Below are positions 36,632-50,015 of a stretch of 64,000 nucleotides of DNA, piece by piece. The notes under the pieces are model-generated. The model was not told where the DNA came from. It saw only the letters and a program-made list of their open reading frames with translations, and searched no databases. The position numbers and the translations under genes are program-made. The stretch spans positions 10,675,739-10,739,738 of the forward strand of contig NC_050735.1 of the NCBI RefSeq assembly GCF_014529535.1, in the 5' to 3' direction. Each line of letters begins with the position of its first letter. Positions within the stretch are counted from its first letter, which is position 1. The stretch comes from Bradysia coprophila. Lineage: Eukaryota > Arthropoda > Insecta > Diptera > Sciaridae.

Positions 36632-36996
36632 TTAACGTCACTTATGTTTTCGGTAAGTTGTCATTACCCTCAATCGATTGACGTTAACTGCGTGCAAATC
36701 ATTCGTTCAAATCATTCGGCATGTCTGACAGCTGGTATCGCTTCTGACGTTTACAAGGCCATGAATGTACATGACATTACCTCCACACTATATCTACATT
36801 GGTTCGGACAAACTATTCAATATCATAACTCTCAGAATGTTTGGGTATCGTCTAGAAAGTATCTATTAAAATCAATTGAGCTATTTCCTTATTTTTATCG
36901 AATATATGATTGAAGTGTATGTTACCACATCTTTTAACGTTTAAGATTTTTTTTAGTGAGGAAGACCGCACTGAATTTGCATCTCTTTTTCCTCGT

Positions 36997-37235
36997 GCAA
37001 CTCTTTTGCACCTCTTTCACAACTCTTTTTTTCGGCAAGCAACTCTTTTGCAACTCTTTTTTTCCGCGTGCAACTCTCTTGCAACTCTTTTTTTCTGTGT
37101 GCAACTCTTTATTTTTGCATGCAACTCTTTCGCAACTCTTTTTTTCGGCATGCAACTCTTTTGCAACTCTTTTTTTTTGCGAGCAACTCTTTTGCAACTC
37201 TTTATTTTTTCTTTTGCAACTCTTTTTCTGATTGC
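36997..37235 (+). repeat. Minisatellite of GCAACTCTTTT units
   Basis: About seven composite units of about 32 bp, each GCAACTCTTTTGCAACTCTT, then a T run and a variable CGGCAT-like spacer. The tract creates spurious long ORFs on both strands. It is flanked by single-copy-looking DNA; the same GCAACTCTTTT recurs once at 37448. Confidence 0.85.
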
Positions 37236-38727
37236 AACTCTATAGATCGTTTTCATGACCTTATAAACGTCAGACACGATCCCAGCTGTCAGATATGTCG
37301 AAAAATATCGAATGAATTGAACGAACGATTTTTATGTAAAAGCCAGCAAATTGAACGCAGTCAACGTCAATTAATTGAGGTTAAGAACTACTGGACGAAA
37401 CATTTAGTGGGGTTACGTTGACGAGTACCGTATAATGAAAATGATCTATGCAACTCTTTTCAGTACGGCCCCCTCGTTCATAAGAATACTTAAGCGGAGA
37501 TAATTTTTGGGAAAGTGGAGATATAAAAAAACGAAAATATGAAATTGATTTTCCGACTTTTACAATAAGAAATAGAGACAAGAATAGATAAAATAATAAT
37601 AATTATTATTATTATTACACTTAAAAAAATTTACTTATTATCACATTTTCGTTTTCAACAGATTCTACACAATTTCTAGATCCACAGATTTGAGAGTCTT
37701 GATATTGAATGGTTTTTTGGTTTGTATCCCAGTAAACTGGTCGTTACATGTGTGCGACAGAAATTTCGACTGGGAAAAAATTCAAATATTTCATTCAATA
37801 TAACAACTGTCAGAATGTTAGGGACAAAAAATATCAGATCCTACATAAAACAAAAATGTGATAATACCTAATTTTTGATAGCTGTATTAAACAATGAAGA
37901 TACCGTTAATTCATTCTAAAAAAAAAACAGATTTGACAGTTTTTAAAGAGTTTCAAAAGAATTAGTATTTTAAATCAGCAATTTGAATTTTCCTAATTCG
38001 TCTACGTCATCATTCTCATTTGCGAGTAGTTGTTTACATTCGAATAAGTATTTGTTAATATTTTCGTTTTTTTATGTTGGTACGTGAATAGACGAACAAC
38101 TAATGACGTAAGCGCAGCTTTGCGAGTGTGTTAGTGTATGTATTACATATGAACGACCGCACTAGTCTGACGTCATACTTTCCTCTGAAATTAATGTTCT
38201 TCATTAATTTAAAAAAAAACCTAAAGAATATTTTGATAAGGTGTAGTGAAAAATTATGCTTATTTTAACATCAAATGTCATTCACAAATGGTTCGATGTG
38301 ATTTCACGATTATGCAACATGTCTATTACCCGCCGAAATATCATGGATTGTGAAGCATTTTATTGACTATATCGATGACTTTTAAACCTCTGATAAGACA
38401 AAAATTTTATTTTTTTAAAATATAAATCAAAATGAAGACAAGATATTCCAAAATAGAAATAACCAATTGATTAAAAGAAAAAAAAAAGAAAATGGATACA
38501 TGGTGTGAAGATAGATGATCTCCTGAGAGTTTTATCTTTGTTTTTGAATAAATTTTCCGCCTTTTTCGATTATTTTGGTGTTCGGATGGTCAAATGGAGA
38601 AAAATGCAGACCACAACCAGATCTATATTTTTCTTCACCTCAATATGGAAGACACATCTAATAAAACGGTGATTGACGTTACCTATCGAACAGTATACAC
38701 CCTTGAATCCTTATATCCTTATAATTA

Positions 38728-39142
38728 TATAGAGTGTTATGATGAAAGAGATACAAATATTTTGACAAGTACCTCAAGGCAACTTATAATAAACTGGTCT
38801 TCGGTCCTCTCGCTCTCAACGTAACACGTTGAAAGAGAAAGCAATATTTTGACAAGTACCCCAAGGCAAGTTAAATTAATTAGTCTTCGGATCTCTCGCT
38901 CTGATCATAACAGTCTATATAATTGTTTACAATTTACATAGACTGTTGTGATCAGAGCGAGAAAACCGAGGACTAGTTATTATTGACAAAGTGTTGTATT
39001 GCTTTGACTTGACCAAAATTGTTGAAAAAATTTCTTTTATTCAACGAAGTTATTATAACTTGCGAGAGAAGACCAGTTTATTTTAACTTGCCTTTGGGTA
39101 CTTGTCAAAATATCTTCTTCTCTTTCGTCATAACACTCTATA
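38728..39142. mobile_element. Nested foldback element, 415 bp
   Basis: Outer arms of about 85 bp (TATAGAGTGTTATGA.. GACAAGTACC.. AAACTGGTCTTC..) recur inverted at the right end. A second copy of the TTTTGACAAGTACC block (38846) and an inner hairpin (CTCGCTCTGATCA..AACAGTCTAT and its complement, 38893-38962) sit inside. It has TA at both outer borders. No ORF. Confidence 0.8.
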
Positions 39143-42100
39143 GACTAACTACCATATTCTATCATTCAATCACTTGCATTTCAATTCCTACTGCTCAACG
39201 AACACAATTATTTCTTTTTGATACCTTGGGATCAAATATTTCGAAATTTTTCTCGTGATTAAGTCCTTTTGCATGAAAACTTGTCTACGTATTTTGTTTG
39301 GACGGTTGATTTTAGAAACTCTCGCTTGCAGCTCTTCGCGAAATGGCATATGATACCGGTCATAACATATACACGCCTTGCGAATTTTCTCGTAATTTAG
39401 GCCCTCAACATGAAAAGTGGAATGCGCATCGTTGTAAACGGTTGTCTTTAGGCACTTTCGCGAAATTGCCTTAAATATACCGTCCACAACACAGATACAG
39501 ATAACAAGAAATACCAAACATTAAAAATCGACGTGGAATCAGATGCTTTTTAAAATGGGCAACGTCCCCTTAACAATTTACGTACGTGTTTACGTATCAG
39601 AATATGAAATTTTCGTTCAATGCATCGCAACTGTCACTCAATTTCGTTTTATTTTGAACAGAAACGAATTCAACACACTTATTGCTCGGTTTGTAAATAT
39701 CAATTTTCTTTTGTTCCGTTCTTACCGACATAAAGTGCCATAAAGCGAGAAAGAACTAGATCTACCCGCAATCAAAACTACACAATCCACATACTGTATA
39801 CGAATTATTAACCATCATACGAAGCATAATTTTCAGTATACATTTATGAAAAGCACACGAAGAGACGCGAAATCGAGAAATTTATTTTTATGTTGCTAAT
39901 CCAGTGTGTTATATTGTGTGTTCGATTTGAAATTTCATAATGTGAAAAGTCAAAATTAATATTTCATGTAATTATTAGGTCAACGAAGACATTTAGTCGA
40001 AAAACCTAATATGATGTGAACCTTGTATACCAAAAATTCGCGTGTGTGTAGTGTTTTAGTGATGGGATTTTCATTTGCAAAATCTTTAATGTTGCAGTTC
40101 GTGGTGAATGATAATACATTCAGCTGAAAGTGATTTTTTTTTTTCTTCAAATCGGTGTAGTGTCCTCGATTTCGTGTGCTCCATACAATTTCGCTGGTTT
40201 TGCTGGTCGAGTTGAAATGTCAATAAACATAAAGACAAGCATATTATTAGACGAAAAAAACTCAATGAACAGCCTGGATATTTACAGTTTGTAATAAAAT
40301 AACAATAAATTAGCGATATCGGATTGAACTGTTATTCTACGGAAAAAGTAGAACCGTTTAACAGCACACCAGGTAAATAATTATTGCTGGCTGCTGAATA
40401 TAAATTTTTGTGGTTTTTACAATTTATAAAATCGAGAATCTCGAGATAAATATAGAGTCGAGAGTCGAGCATATAATATGGATCTTATATATATGTATAT
40501 AGCTAGCCTGAAAATAATTTTCTTTCTACAAATTTTTCAACTCCGTTGTTATCACCTCACCGTGCAGACAACAATGAAATCCCTTTTTTGTGTAATTTTT
40601 CTTTACTAATTTCACATCATCAAGTCAATTGGATGAGATAAAATTCAATGAAAGTGCAGACGTTGGTACATTATGTACAACATATACTGTGTTATATAGA
40701 TGGAAGTGAAGTAGTATACCGAAAACAATTATTACAATACTTGTTGTATATGTCGATGAAGTCTGTTTCGAAATTGACTTGTATAATGAGAGTATTGTAC
40801 TCAACACCATTCTTCTATCCATATTGTCTGATTATGCGCTATTATTTATTCATAGATGAAATATTGCTGGTATGCATTACCAGCATATGCAACAGCAAAT
40901 AGTAATATGACAATAGAAAAATATGGGAAAAAAAATTATTTCAACGAAATTAAACCGACGAACGGAGGAGATGAAATGAGTGAATTTTGGCCCATCGAAA
41001 AGCAATATTTTCTGTGGTTTATTTTTCATAGACCTCCGGCAGAAATGAGACAAAAAAAATGTATGTTACAACTCACTATGCTTATGGCTGTTGTAGATGA
41101 AAGTTGCTTCAGGTCGTGTCATGATGAGTCCACTTTATCGTGAATTTTCATCATACATAGATTGAAGACGGAAGTGATTTTTGTCTTGGATGATTTTTGC
41201 TCATGTTTTTATGCCAATGTTTCGGTTTTGTTATTATTTCGGGTCAATAAGGCGATAGGTTTAGAAAGTCTCAGGTTCCGTGGTGAAACGAATTTCTATC
41301 GGACCTGGTTGTCTATTATTATTTGTATTATTACATGCACAGCTATATGACATGGATGCCATGCTGTCTGACACAAAGAGTGTCACAATCTCTCATCAGC
41401 ATCACAGTATTAGTGAGTCCTTTATATTATAATATTTTAATTGAAATGTATTTCTGTAACCGATGTATCTAGACAGACTCCATAAGGTGATGATTGAGGA
41501 TATTATGCCCAGTCGCACAAAAATTCCCTCGTCGTCTTAATGAGTTCTAAGTATAGTAAGTAGCATACTGGGAACATTCCAAAATCAGGCGAGACAAAAT
41601 CAACTCAATCATTTTATAGAGACGTGCAATATATCGAATTTATGACCAATAAAATGACTGGCATACAATTTGCACTGAAAAATTGCCATTCATGGTTCCG
41701 TAAAATAATGTACAATGATTTCTAGTCGTCTACACTACTATTATGCTTATAGATTGTGAATTTGAGCACTATTTCACAGGACTCTCAATGATTGACGCTG
41801 TCGGCAAATCGGTCATTTCTGTCACTTCACCGAACAATATTTTCATGGACAGATCGAAAATTTAATTTCCTTACGAATTATTTTGATTTTTAAATTTCGT
41901 ATCTCAAAAGACCGACTCGAAGGCAGTGCCATCGCTGATTTTTGAGGTTGTGACGATAACAATTTCCACAATCTATTCGGATAGCGATATTCTGTTACCT
42001 ATTTTTAATTTAAAAAAAATCCACTTGTGTTGCAGCATGTGGCTGCGGTTGACCGCGGTCAAAAGACTACCCAAATGTACCCAAATTTTTGAACTGCAAT

Positions 42101-44576
42101 TTTTAGAAATGTTCCTACAAAATTGTAAAAATTTCAGGTCTTCCCGAAACCTGACCTGACAGGTCGACCTAATTTCTATATTTCAGGCTTCAGGTCAGGT
42201 CAAAAATTTATCAAATCAGGTTCAGGGCAAATCGGGTTTCAGGTAAATTTAAGTAGAAGTTAAGTAGGTGAAACATGTACCCAGCCTTACTGTACTAATA
42301 TTCAAACTTAAATCTTTGAATAGTTCAACTTAAACGTAAACTCAATCCTTTAAGTCTGTAATTTATCGTCTGCTTTATGGAGTATAGAATAAAGGATCTT
42401 CGATCTGGATTTCTCAAGAGGAATCCTACCAAACCTTTAATCTAATCAAATATACCATCAGCTTCATTGCAATTACGTAACGTGTTAGAAGTTAGAAAAT
42501 TACTGGCACCGCGCTGACAAACACACTGCATTTATCTCAATAGTGCGGATAATGGACTCTGATCTGGTTGAAATACAATACGTAGAACAGTAAATTATGT
42601 GAAATCGATATTATTTTTAGACAACATTTCTTAAATGGATCATTCGGCTGTAAATGGTGTGCAAGCATATTTTTCTGTTGTCATAATCTAAACAAGTTAT
42701 TTTCGATGCGTCGTCGTCTCGGTCGATTTTTCCAAGAAAAATAATAAAATCCAAAAAAAACTATGTGTGTGCTGACGGTTCTGCGGTACCATCTACACAA
42801 CACATATTATTCTAAAACCAAAATATTTAGCTCGGTAAATTAACAAAGCCCAAAGCCAGATCAATCCACATTTTTATTCACAACAAATGTTATGATTAAG
42901 GTATGGAAAGAAGATTTTTTTTTTGGTATTGTAAAATTACCGTTCCATCATTATACCCATTTACATACGACGAAAATAATAAAATAATAAAAAAAAGCAT
43001 AAAACAGCATAGCTATACAGACACAACAGCAATATGAACATTTTAGAAATTCGTCTGCAAGCAACGAAAAATTTATCGATTTAACAACATGCTGTTAAAT
43101 ACACCTTACAATATGAATTGATCCGAAGAGAGAGATTAACTCATTCAAGAATACGAAAAAGGGCATCCACACCGCGACTTGATATTTATTTACAGTATAA
43201 GTATATGAACAACAGTTGTTGTATGCTTAGCTTATACACTGATAATATGGGGCTTGTTGAGTGTTGTTTTTGTTGAAATTACATTACTTTTCAACGAAAA
43301 GAAAGTGTATTGATCGCTTAAGACAAATAATAAAAAGAAAAAAAACTGAGCAACATTATCATTGATAATTTATAATTTACTCTTGTGATCGTCCGCTAGC
43401 CACTTGAGAAATAATGAAAACGAGATGTTCAACGCACACACACAGAGAGAACCAGCTTGGAAAATTGATAAACTTAATAACGGGTAATTCGTTCATCGAT
43501 ATTACACAGTCAATGTAATGCCCATCTATCTCCATTTCCTTTTTAGGATACACTAACACTATACACACAATGCACTTGAATGATAATTCGTTTAGGTTGT
43601 GTCTTCATTGATAAATTAACGGAGCATACGACATCGTTGGCTACAGCATCTTCATCTAAAATATGTCTGAGAGATGCGAAGATTAAATATGCAAATGTTT
43701 TCGACGATAATTGTCGTATAATGGGTCTTTTGAGAGCGACGCTGTGCTTTGTCTTTGGAAAATTCTCGAGGCGGTATATATGTATGTTTTTCACTTGGCT
43801 GCATGAATTTCTAAACTAAACCATCCATCCTTGTTAGTTTGGTTTTAATGGATTCGGTTTCAATTTACCAGCTATATGTGGGCTCGATCGATTTTAAGTT
43901 ATCTGCTGATTTAACAAGTTGTTTAACGATCTTATATTGCACATTAAGATGTGAAGATTATCTCAGTGATAGCTGACGGTGCATTTCGGTACTTATCGTG
44001 TGCGCGAAACTTCCATTGAGAGGTTGAATACAAAGGTTTTTGTGCTCTCAACTCGAATAAAGGTGAAATTATTCAATTTCTTAAGCCCATCCGGTTCGAA
44101 AATTTTGTTAGTTGGGCTGTGACGCGGAGTTGAAAATAAGTGTAGCTAAAATAGAACTGGGCGAAATACAATTTCACGTTTAGCGGAGCTGATCGCTTCA
44201 AATCGCGAAAGTAGTCACCATTGTAGACCAGCGTCTCTCGACACTTTTGAGTCCCTCATTAGGCCACACAGTGTAAACTTATGTCAAATTATTACACTAC
44301 CTGATACAAACATTTGATCTACAACTTTTGAGGATAGACCTAGTGCTATATACCAGCTGTCACACAACGTAGAAAATCATAACTGGTGACAATATGAATA
44401 TATACTGGTCCCAAATATTAAAAGAAATTTTATTGAAAAGCCTGTCGTGTCAGACCATTGAAAAATTTGAAAAGTTGAGGCTAAGAGTTATAGTACCTAG
44501 AGAGGAAATTTCGAACAAAAATACGTAAAGTATGTGATCCCAACATGAAATACGAAATGTTTATTGGTATGTGTTT

Positions 44577-44797
44577 GCCCACTTAATGGGTTGTGATGAA
44601 AGTTCATGGTTTGACCGTCAAAACTGATCGCCAGCGCCAATGTTAACATTTTATTTTTGATTTTTCACTTCAATGATCACGTATACTACATGTCTGGAAC
44701 ATAGTTTCACAAATTGTGTATTTACTGAGCGTCATAGACCTAAAACGTCATTCTTCTTCTTCTTAAAATGGCGAAAATCACAACCCATTAAGTGGGC
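44577..44797. mobile_element. Element with 21-bp perfect inverted termini
   Basis: GCCCACTTAATGGGTTGTGA plus T at 44577-44597 is the exact reverse complement of 44777-44797. The termini are themselves partly palindromic (CCCACTTAATGGG). Total 221 bp, no ORF, no clear target duplication. Confidence 0.75.
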
Positions 44798-46313
44798 GAA
44801 TTGAACTATCAAAAGCGGCAACGCGTGTAAACCACTCAATAGGCCAGATTGTATGTCGAGTGTGAATTGATTTATTGGATGGTCGGTTGTGGCAAGAGTT
44901 GTGGGCTCTGTGGGCTCTAAATTCAACAGCAACACAAATAATTCGTTTCATCAGGTTGTTGTCCACAATATTGCCATATGATTGAATAGGTTATTGGGTT
45001 GCGTCTTAGATTTAGAACCGATAACGTCTATTTCTGTTACATGTAATTGTTCGTTAGGAATGTCATTCAGTCAGCTAGGCGAAAATCCCATTGACGGTAT
45101 GTGTTGTCTTTAAAAAAATCAAATCGTACGGACTGTGTAGGTATCTTATAACAACTGATGTTATATTGGGGTCACTTTTAATCGTACGAAATACCAGTCT
45201 AGGTATAATCTGTCTAAGAGTTGAGTTGTAGGCACGACTTGGCCCTCATATCCAAATTTGGCATTTGGGTTCAATCCAAGACTATTTTTAGGAAAACTTC
45301 CCAAATGTTTCCACATGTAAGAGAATTTGGGATTTTTTTTGTGGAAATTTTGAAAATCTAGAAAAATGTGGAAAAATTTAGGTCTTTCTAAGGAAAAAAA
45401 AATAAAGTTTTAGAACTAAATGTAGTATGTCATAGGATAGGTCGAAAGTGTGTTTTCAGCTAATTTCGCTGAGTTCATCAAGATGATACGTTAACCTTTG
45501 AAAAATAATTCCAACTCCATTACTCTAACTTGCTAATAAAGGCGATTAGTGACAGTGTTGCGTAAAAAAAGAGAGTGCTGGAGATAAATACAAACGAACG
45601 AAACGTTGAAATTCAAATTTGACCTGAATTAATTTACTGTTTTCTTATCATTAAGCTGCCTATTACAATTTTATCTCCGCACATAAACGACCAAAACCAA
45701 ATTTTCATTTATTCAAATGAATTGTGTTGGTTTTGTATTATCAAATCTTCCGTTATTTGTTGTGGATGTGTCGTTTTGAAAACTGTACGTATAGGATAGT
45801 CTAACCCGTCTCTAACCCACACACAATTTAACAGAATATTTTCGTCGGTGACAAAATAAAACCGAAAATATTCAGAACTTTTTTTTGTTGTGTAAAATGC
45901 ATTTTGAATTAGCATATATATTGATCGGTCCAACCGCTATATAACTAAAACCAATTATTTTTCTTAATTTACTTTCAGATCCACCAAAAATCCGTTAACT
46001 GCATTTATCTCATAAATAAATTTTGTCAATAGAATTAAATATTGACCCGAAATCAATCACCAATTTAATTAAATGTGATATTAATTACACCACTAAATGT
46101 ACATTGTGTTGTATAAGTATTTATATGTGATGCTGTGTGTTGTAGCGCAAGTGTAAAATAAAAGTGAAATTGGGACAAATTTATAAATTGAACTGCCAAC
46201 AACATGTACAGCGAAATACGATTAGTGTTTTAACAAAATAAAAACAAAAAATTATTAAAAACTCAGTCCAGTTTCGTTCCAATCGAATTTTATTTGGAAA
46301 TCATTTCACAAGC

Positions 46314-48902
46314 ATGGGGGCTACGATGGGAAAGAATGGTACGCTGCTAGACTCATTACCATCAACACAGGTAATTTATGAACCAACATGACATTTATCG
46401 ATGAAAATTCAGACTAAATTTTATTGCAAAAGAAAGTCGGATCCGATCCATCTGGTGAAAGCTTTTGAGACGAAACGAATTCTGTTTTGGTGCACATCAG
46501 CTATTCCTATCATAAATATCAAATTTCAAACGTGTCATCTAGGTTTGATAGAACATCGTATGCTCAAAATTGCAATTAACGCACAAGTTAGGAACGAGCT
46601 TCTATGTACGTCATTGTGATCCTAATTTTTACGAATGTCACATTTTCACACTAGTGCGTTAAGAAAATGAAACTCTATTAACACACTACTTTGGGCGCGT
46701 TGTTGTACGTAAATTAAATTGTTGTGTCCTAGCTCCTACATTAAGAGCGCGTAAAGCAATCGTTCTTTATCATTCGTCGAAGAATCGTTTGACATTTAAA
46801 ACAATCTATGACAATTACCTTTGTGATACCAAAACCCAAAGGCCGCATCGGACGCACCACCCATATAGTCAGTACGGCCCAGAACAATATAGCATGTATA
46901 GAACCTCAAATATAGTACACATCTCTCACTAAACTAAAATAGTTTTCATGCATTTATTAAAAGTTTAATTAATGTAAAAAGGGTGCACCAGGTATGGTTT
47001 TCGTCTTATACAAAACCACTGTCTTGATTATTTCAACTTAAATGATGGCGGGTATTATAATCAAAATTATTTTTTTTACATTTTCATCCAATCCAAAGGG
47101 AACAATGCACATCGTGATGCTAGGTCTTGATTCAGCTGGTAAAACGACGGCACTGTATCGCCTTAAATTCGATCAATACTTAAATACAGTACCAACGATA
47201 GGATTCAATTGTGAAAAGGTTGGTTATTGCTTTCTTATTGATTTTATGCAAATTCTAACACATTCAACGTAACATTACAACGGTTAGGTTCGTGGTCAAG
47301 TTGGCAGGGCGAAAGGAGCACAATTCTTGGTATGGGATGTCGGTGGACAGGAGAAACTTCGACCGTTGTGGAGGAGTTACACAAGGTAATAATGAAATTT
47401 TCGTAACGTAATACTGACCCAATTTATACAGTCATACAACTCTGTCAATAATACGATTTCTGTCTGTCGTTTTCTTGCGTATAGCACAGAATTTTCTCGC
47501 AATACGAACCGTAAGGTGTCGCATTTAATCGCTGTAATTCTCTACACCTTCACAACACATATGCTCCTGCGGTGGTTACATAACGCGATATTTTCAGATC
47601 ATTGTGAATCAGAGAATCTTGTGATTGTCTTTCCATTTTTGTCCATCGTTGTGTACCGATGATGTGGGCGGTTGTGTGGAGTTCTTATTTTATGACGAAA
47701 TTTCAGTCAATTCGCTTTGGTGAAACAACTTTTCATTTCGATTTTAACACCAAATTAGCCGGACAGACTGCTCTCTGCGAAAAGTTATTTTTGAACTTGA
47801 ACTTACAACATTTTGTGTAATGCCACTATGTATAGTCAAATCAACTTGTTTGTAACTATTTATGCAAACGACATTTTTGAAATGTGCGCCGTTCTTTGCT
47901 GCAGCTAGTGGCCCACAATCACACAGACACATTTCTTGTATGGGAAATACACTCCAAAATGACACGCACACATAACACGTATCAGTGTAGCAAAGGCATT
48001 GCCGTTAAGTCAGTCTTTAATTTGTGATTTGACAAGGAATGCCAATGTGATTCTCCAACCACTCTTATTCCGTCCCTTCACTCTACCAACCCTAATCCGT
48101 TACGAGTAGCCCTACTGGCATTAAAGAAACCCTTTTCAGAACGGCCAGAGGAATGTCGATCTCGTTTCTCTTTCTAACACTAAACGATACTTTAGGACAT
48201 CATAATCGACGCAATCGAAGTCTGCATGAAAACGCATGGTAACGCATACATTTGATTGCGTTGCGCGACTTAGAAATATTTTTTGTTAATTGTGATGTTC
48301 TAGAGTAATGTTTGGTATCTGATAGAGCAACGAAAGCGAATTCTTACGGAAATGTTTTGAAACGGTTTTTAACGCGAGTAAAGCTTATACACAGGTCACA
48401 TACATCCTTGTCTTTACTCATGAGCGAGACCCAATAGTGACATACGTTTAACATTTCAGATGTACAGATGGAATCGTCTTCGTACTCGATTCAGTTGATA
48501 TTGAACGAATGGAAGAGGCTAAAATGGAACTTATGCGCACAGCTAAATGTCCAGATAATCAGGTGAAATTAATAAAACTCAAATGTGAAATTCAATAATC
48601 TAACCATCATCCATAACACACAGGGTGTACCGGTACTGATATTAGCTAACAAACAAGATTTACCAGGTGCTCGTGAACCGAAACAATTGGAAAAATTGCT
48701 CGGACTGCACGAACTGTCACCGATAATAACGATAAGCAGCTCTAGTTCTACGTCAACTAATCCGACACAAACCTTTAAGGGATGGTACATTCAGCCGGCG
48801 TGTGCGATCACCGGCGAAGGTCTGCACGAAGGTTTAGAAGCTCTCTACGATATGATCGTTAAGAAGAGGAAAATAAGTAAAGCAAACAAAAAGAAACGGT
48901 AA
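46314..48902 (+). CDS. Arl4: ADP-ribosylation factor-like protein 4, small GTPase
   Basis: Five exons: 46314-46370, 47099-47218, 47288-47385, 48460-48562 and 48624-48902; 218 residues, all GT-AG with matching phases. Gly2 follows the initiator Met (MGATMGKNG), allowing N-myristoylation as in this family. The GTPase motifs are intact: P-loop GLDSAGKTT (28-36), switch [28 protein letters not shown] (switch II), NKQD, and the CAITGEG loop. The P-loop has no activating change. The C terminus is polybasic ([13 protein letters not shown]), which directs Arl4 proteins to the plasma membrane and nucleus. A Ser/Thr-rich insert ([11 protein letters not shown]) lies between NKQD and the last strand; its place matches a longer low-complexity insert in the fly orthologue. 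The first exon is short and separated by 728 nt. Role by family: membrane recruitment of cytohesin and cytoskeletal regulation. Confidence 0.96.
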
Positions 48903-49053
48903 AACGATTGCATTTAAAGCGGCAAGTCAGTGATTTAAAGGAGAAAATTTAAATTAAATTTAAAGAAACATTAGAAGAAACGAAATTATCGATCATTTTG
49001 TATAAAAAAAGTAGAGAAAAAACAAAGAAAGTTCGAAAGACACACACACACAG

Positions 49054-49059
49054 AATAAA
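49054..49059 (+). promoter_or_regulatory. Poly(A) signal of Arl4
   Basis: AATAAA 152 nt after the stop; a second one at 49238-49243 would give a longer 3' UTR. Either or both may be used. Confidence 0.5.
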
Positions 49060-49433
49060 AATGTGGAAAAATTTATTTAAAATAAGAAGAAAAATGATTA
49101 AATTAAACTAAAAATTGAATTTGTTGTTATATACGTAAATCTATGAATTACAGATTATTGTAGTTAAACGCTGTTTTCATTTGTCATATTTTTAAACAAA
49201 ACAAAATTATATTGAAAATGTGTTTTTGTTCTTTTGCAATAAAAGAAAATGTTTAAAGAGAAAATGTGAAATACATATTGCATCCCATTGGAGATTGGGT
49301 TTTATTTCAATTTGTGGTTGGAATGCTATTTTTTGAAAAACATTTTCCCATATTTTCTCGAATGCTTCCGAATTTTCTCTCATTTTTCCGAATTTTCTTC
49401 AAAATATTTAGTAAATGTGTGTTGCGTTAGATC

Positions 49434-49709
49434 TAAATAGCCTCAATACAAACAACACACTCTCTACGGATAATAGCGGCAGAGTCAAAATGACCCAAAA
49501 TTTTATCGGCTAAATTCGAAGTTTTTGGACAAAATGATGTATGGACGACTTGTTCATTATCAAAAATAAGGGGCACCTTCCATACATCACTCTTCGATTG
49601 GACCACGGGTACCACCCGAAACCACCTGGAACCACTTGCAAAAATCAAGCAAAATTTCGACTCTGCCGCTATTATCCGTAGAGTGTGTTGTTTGTATTGA
49701 GGCTATTTA
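49434..49709. mobile_element. MITE, 276 bp, perfect 50-bp-class termini and 8-bp target duplication
   Basis: The left terminus from TAAATAGCCTCAATACAAAC through CACACTCTCTACGG to the GCGGCAGAGTC block recurs inverted and essentially perfect at the right end. GTTAGATC flanks it on both sides (49426-49433 and 49710-49717). The interior of about 170 bp has no ORF. Long, identical termini point to recent insertion; the 8-bp duplication suggests hAT-type mobilisation. A solo end-like fragment lies at 58940-58976. Confidence 0.88.
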
Positions 49710-49758
49710 GTTAGATCCGCTAAGTGGAGAGATGTCCACCAAATCTTTCCATTTTTGA

Positions 49759-50015
49759 AGAGAAATGATAAGTTGGTACGCCTGCCAACTGGGAATATGT
49801 GAATGACACTTGGCTCATGTGAGAGAGAATATGAGAGAACTGTATACAAATTCTCTCACATTATCTCTCATAGGAGCCAACTGTCATTCACATGTTCCCA
49901 TTTGGCTCATATGGGAGATAACTACGTACAAAGTCTCTCACATTCTCTCCCTTAGATGCCAACTGTCATTCACATGTTCCTTCTATCTCGCCACAGGCGT
50001 ACTTATCATTTCTCT
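49759..50015. mobile_element. Foldback element with two internal hairpin units
   Basis: AGAGAAATGATAAGT and its complement mark the ends, with GCCTG/CAGGC blocks inside. Between them are two tandem hairpins of about 100 bp, each with GGCTCAT..GAGAG and CTCTC..GCCAACTGTCATTCACATGTTCC blocks. It starts 42 bp after the neighbouring MITE's target duplication. Confidence 0.7.

Larger units (their letters stand above)
34131..46313. other. Long stretch without a recognised gene
   Basis: 12 kb upstream of Arl4. AT-rich and without an exon chain I can support. It contains MITE 36498-36631, the GCAACTCTT minisatellite (36997-37235), the nested foldback 38728-39142, an element with 21-bp perfect inverted ends (44577-44797), and degraded CAGGTCAGGTC-type clusters (about 34397-34480 and 42137-42245). 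A minus-strand frame at 39188-39517 (109 codons) is unassigned. Part may be 5' UTR or upstream intron of Arl4. Confidence 0.45.

Noticed and set aside
36997-37235. CRISPR-like regular repeat with variable spacers
   Set aside because: Units are short, T-rich and imperfect, the spacers are only a few bases, and the DNA is eukaryotic.
36910-37277. Several overlapping long ORFs on both strands (Leu/Phe/Cys-rich and Lys/Ser-rich proteins)
   Set aside because: They are created by the GCAACTCTT minisatellite and are mirror images of one another; no coding signal.
39188-39517. Minus-strand 109-codon ORF, possibly a gene
   Set aside because: No recognised domain, starts near the end of the foldback element, and no splice or poly(A) support. 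Left unassigned rather than called.
44090-44130. GGTTCGAAAATTTTG, possible tRNA B-box
   Set aside because: No A-box, acceptor stem or anticodon stem can be folded around it. No other tRNA or rRNA gene was recognised in the window.
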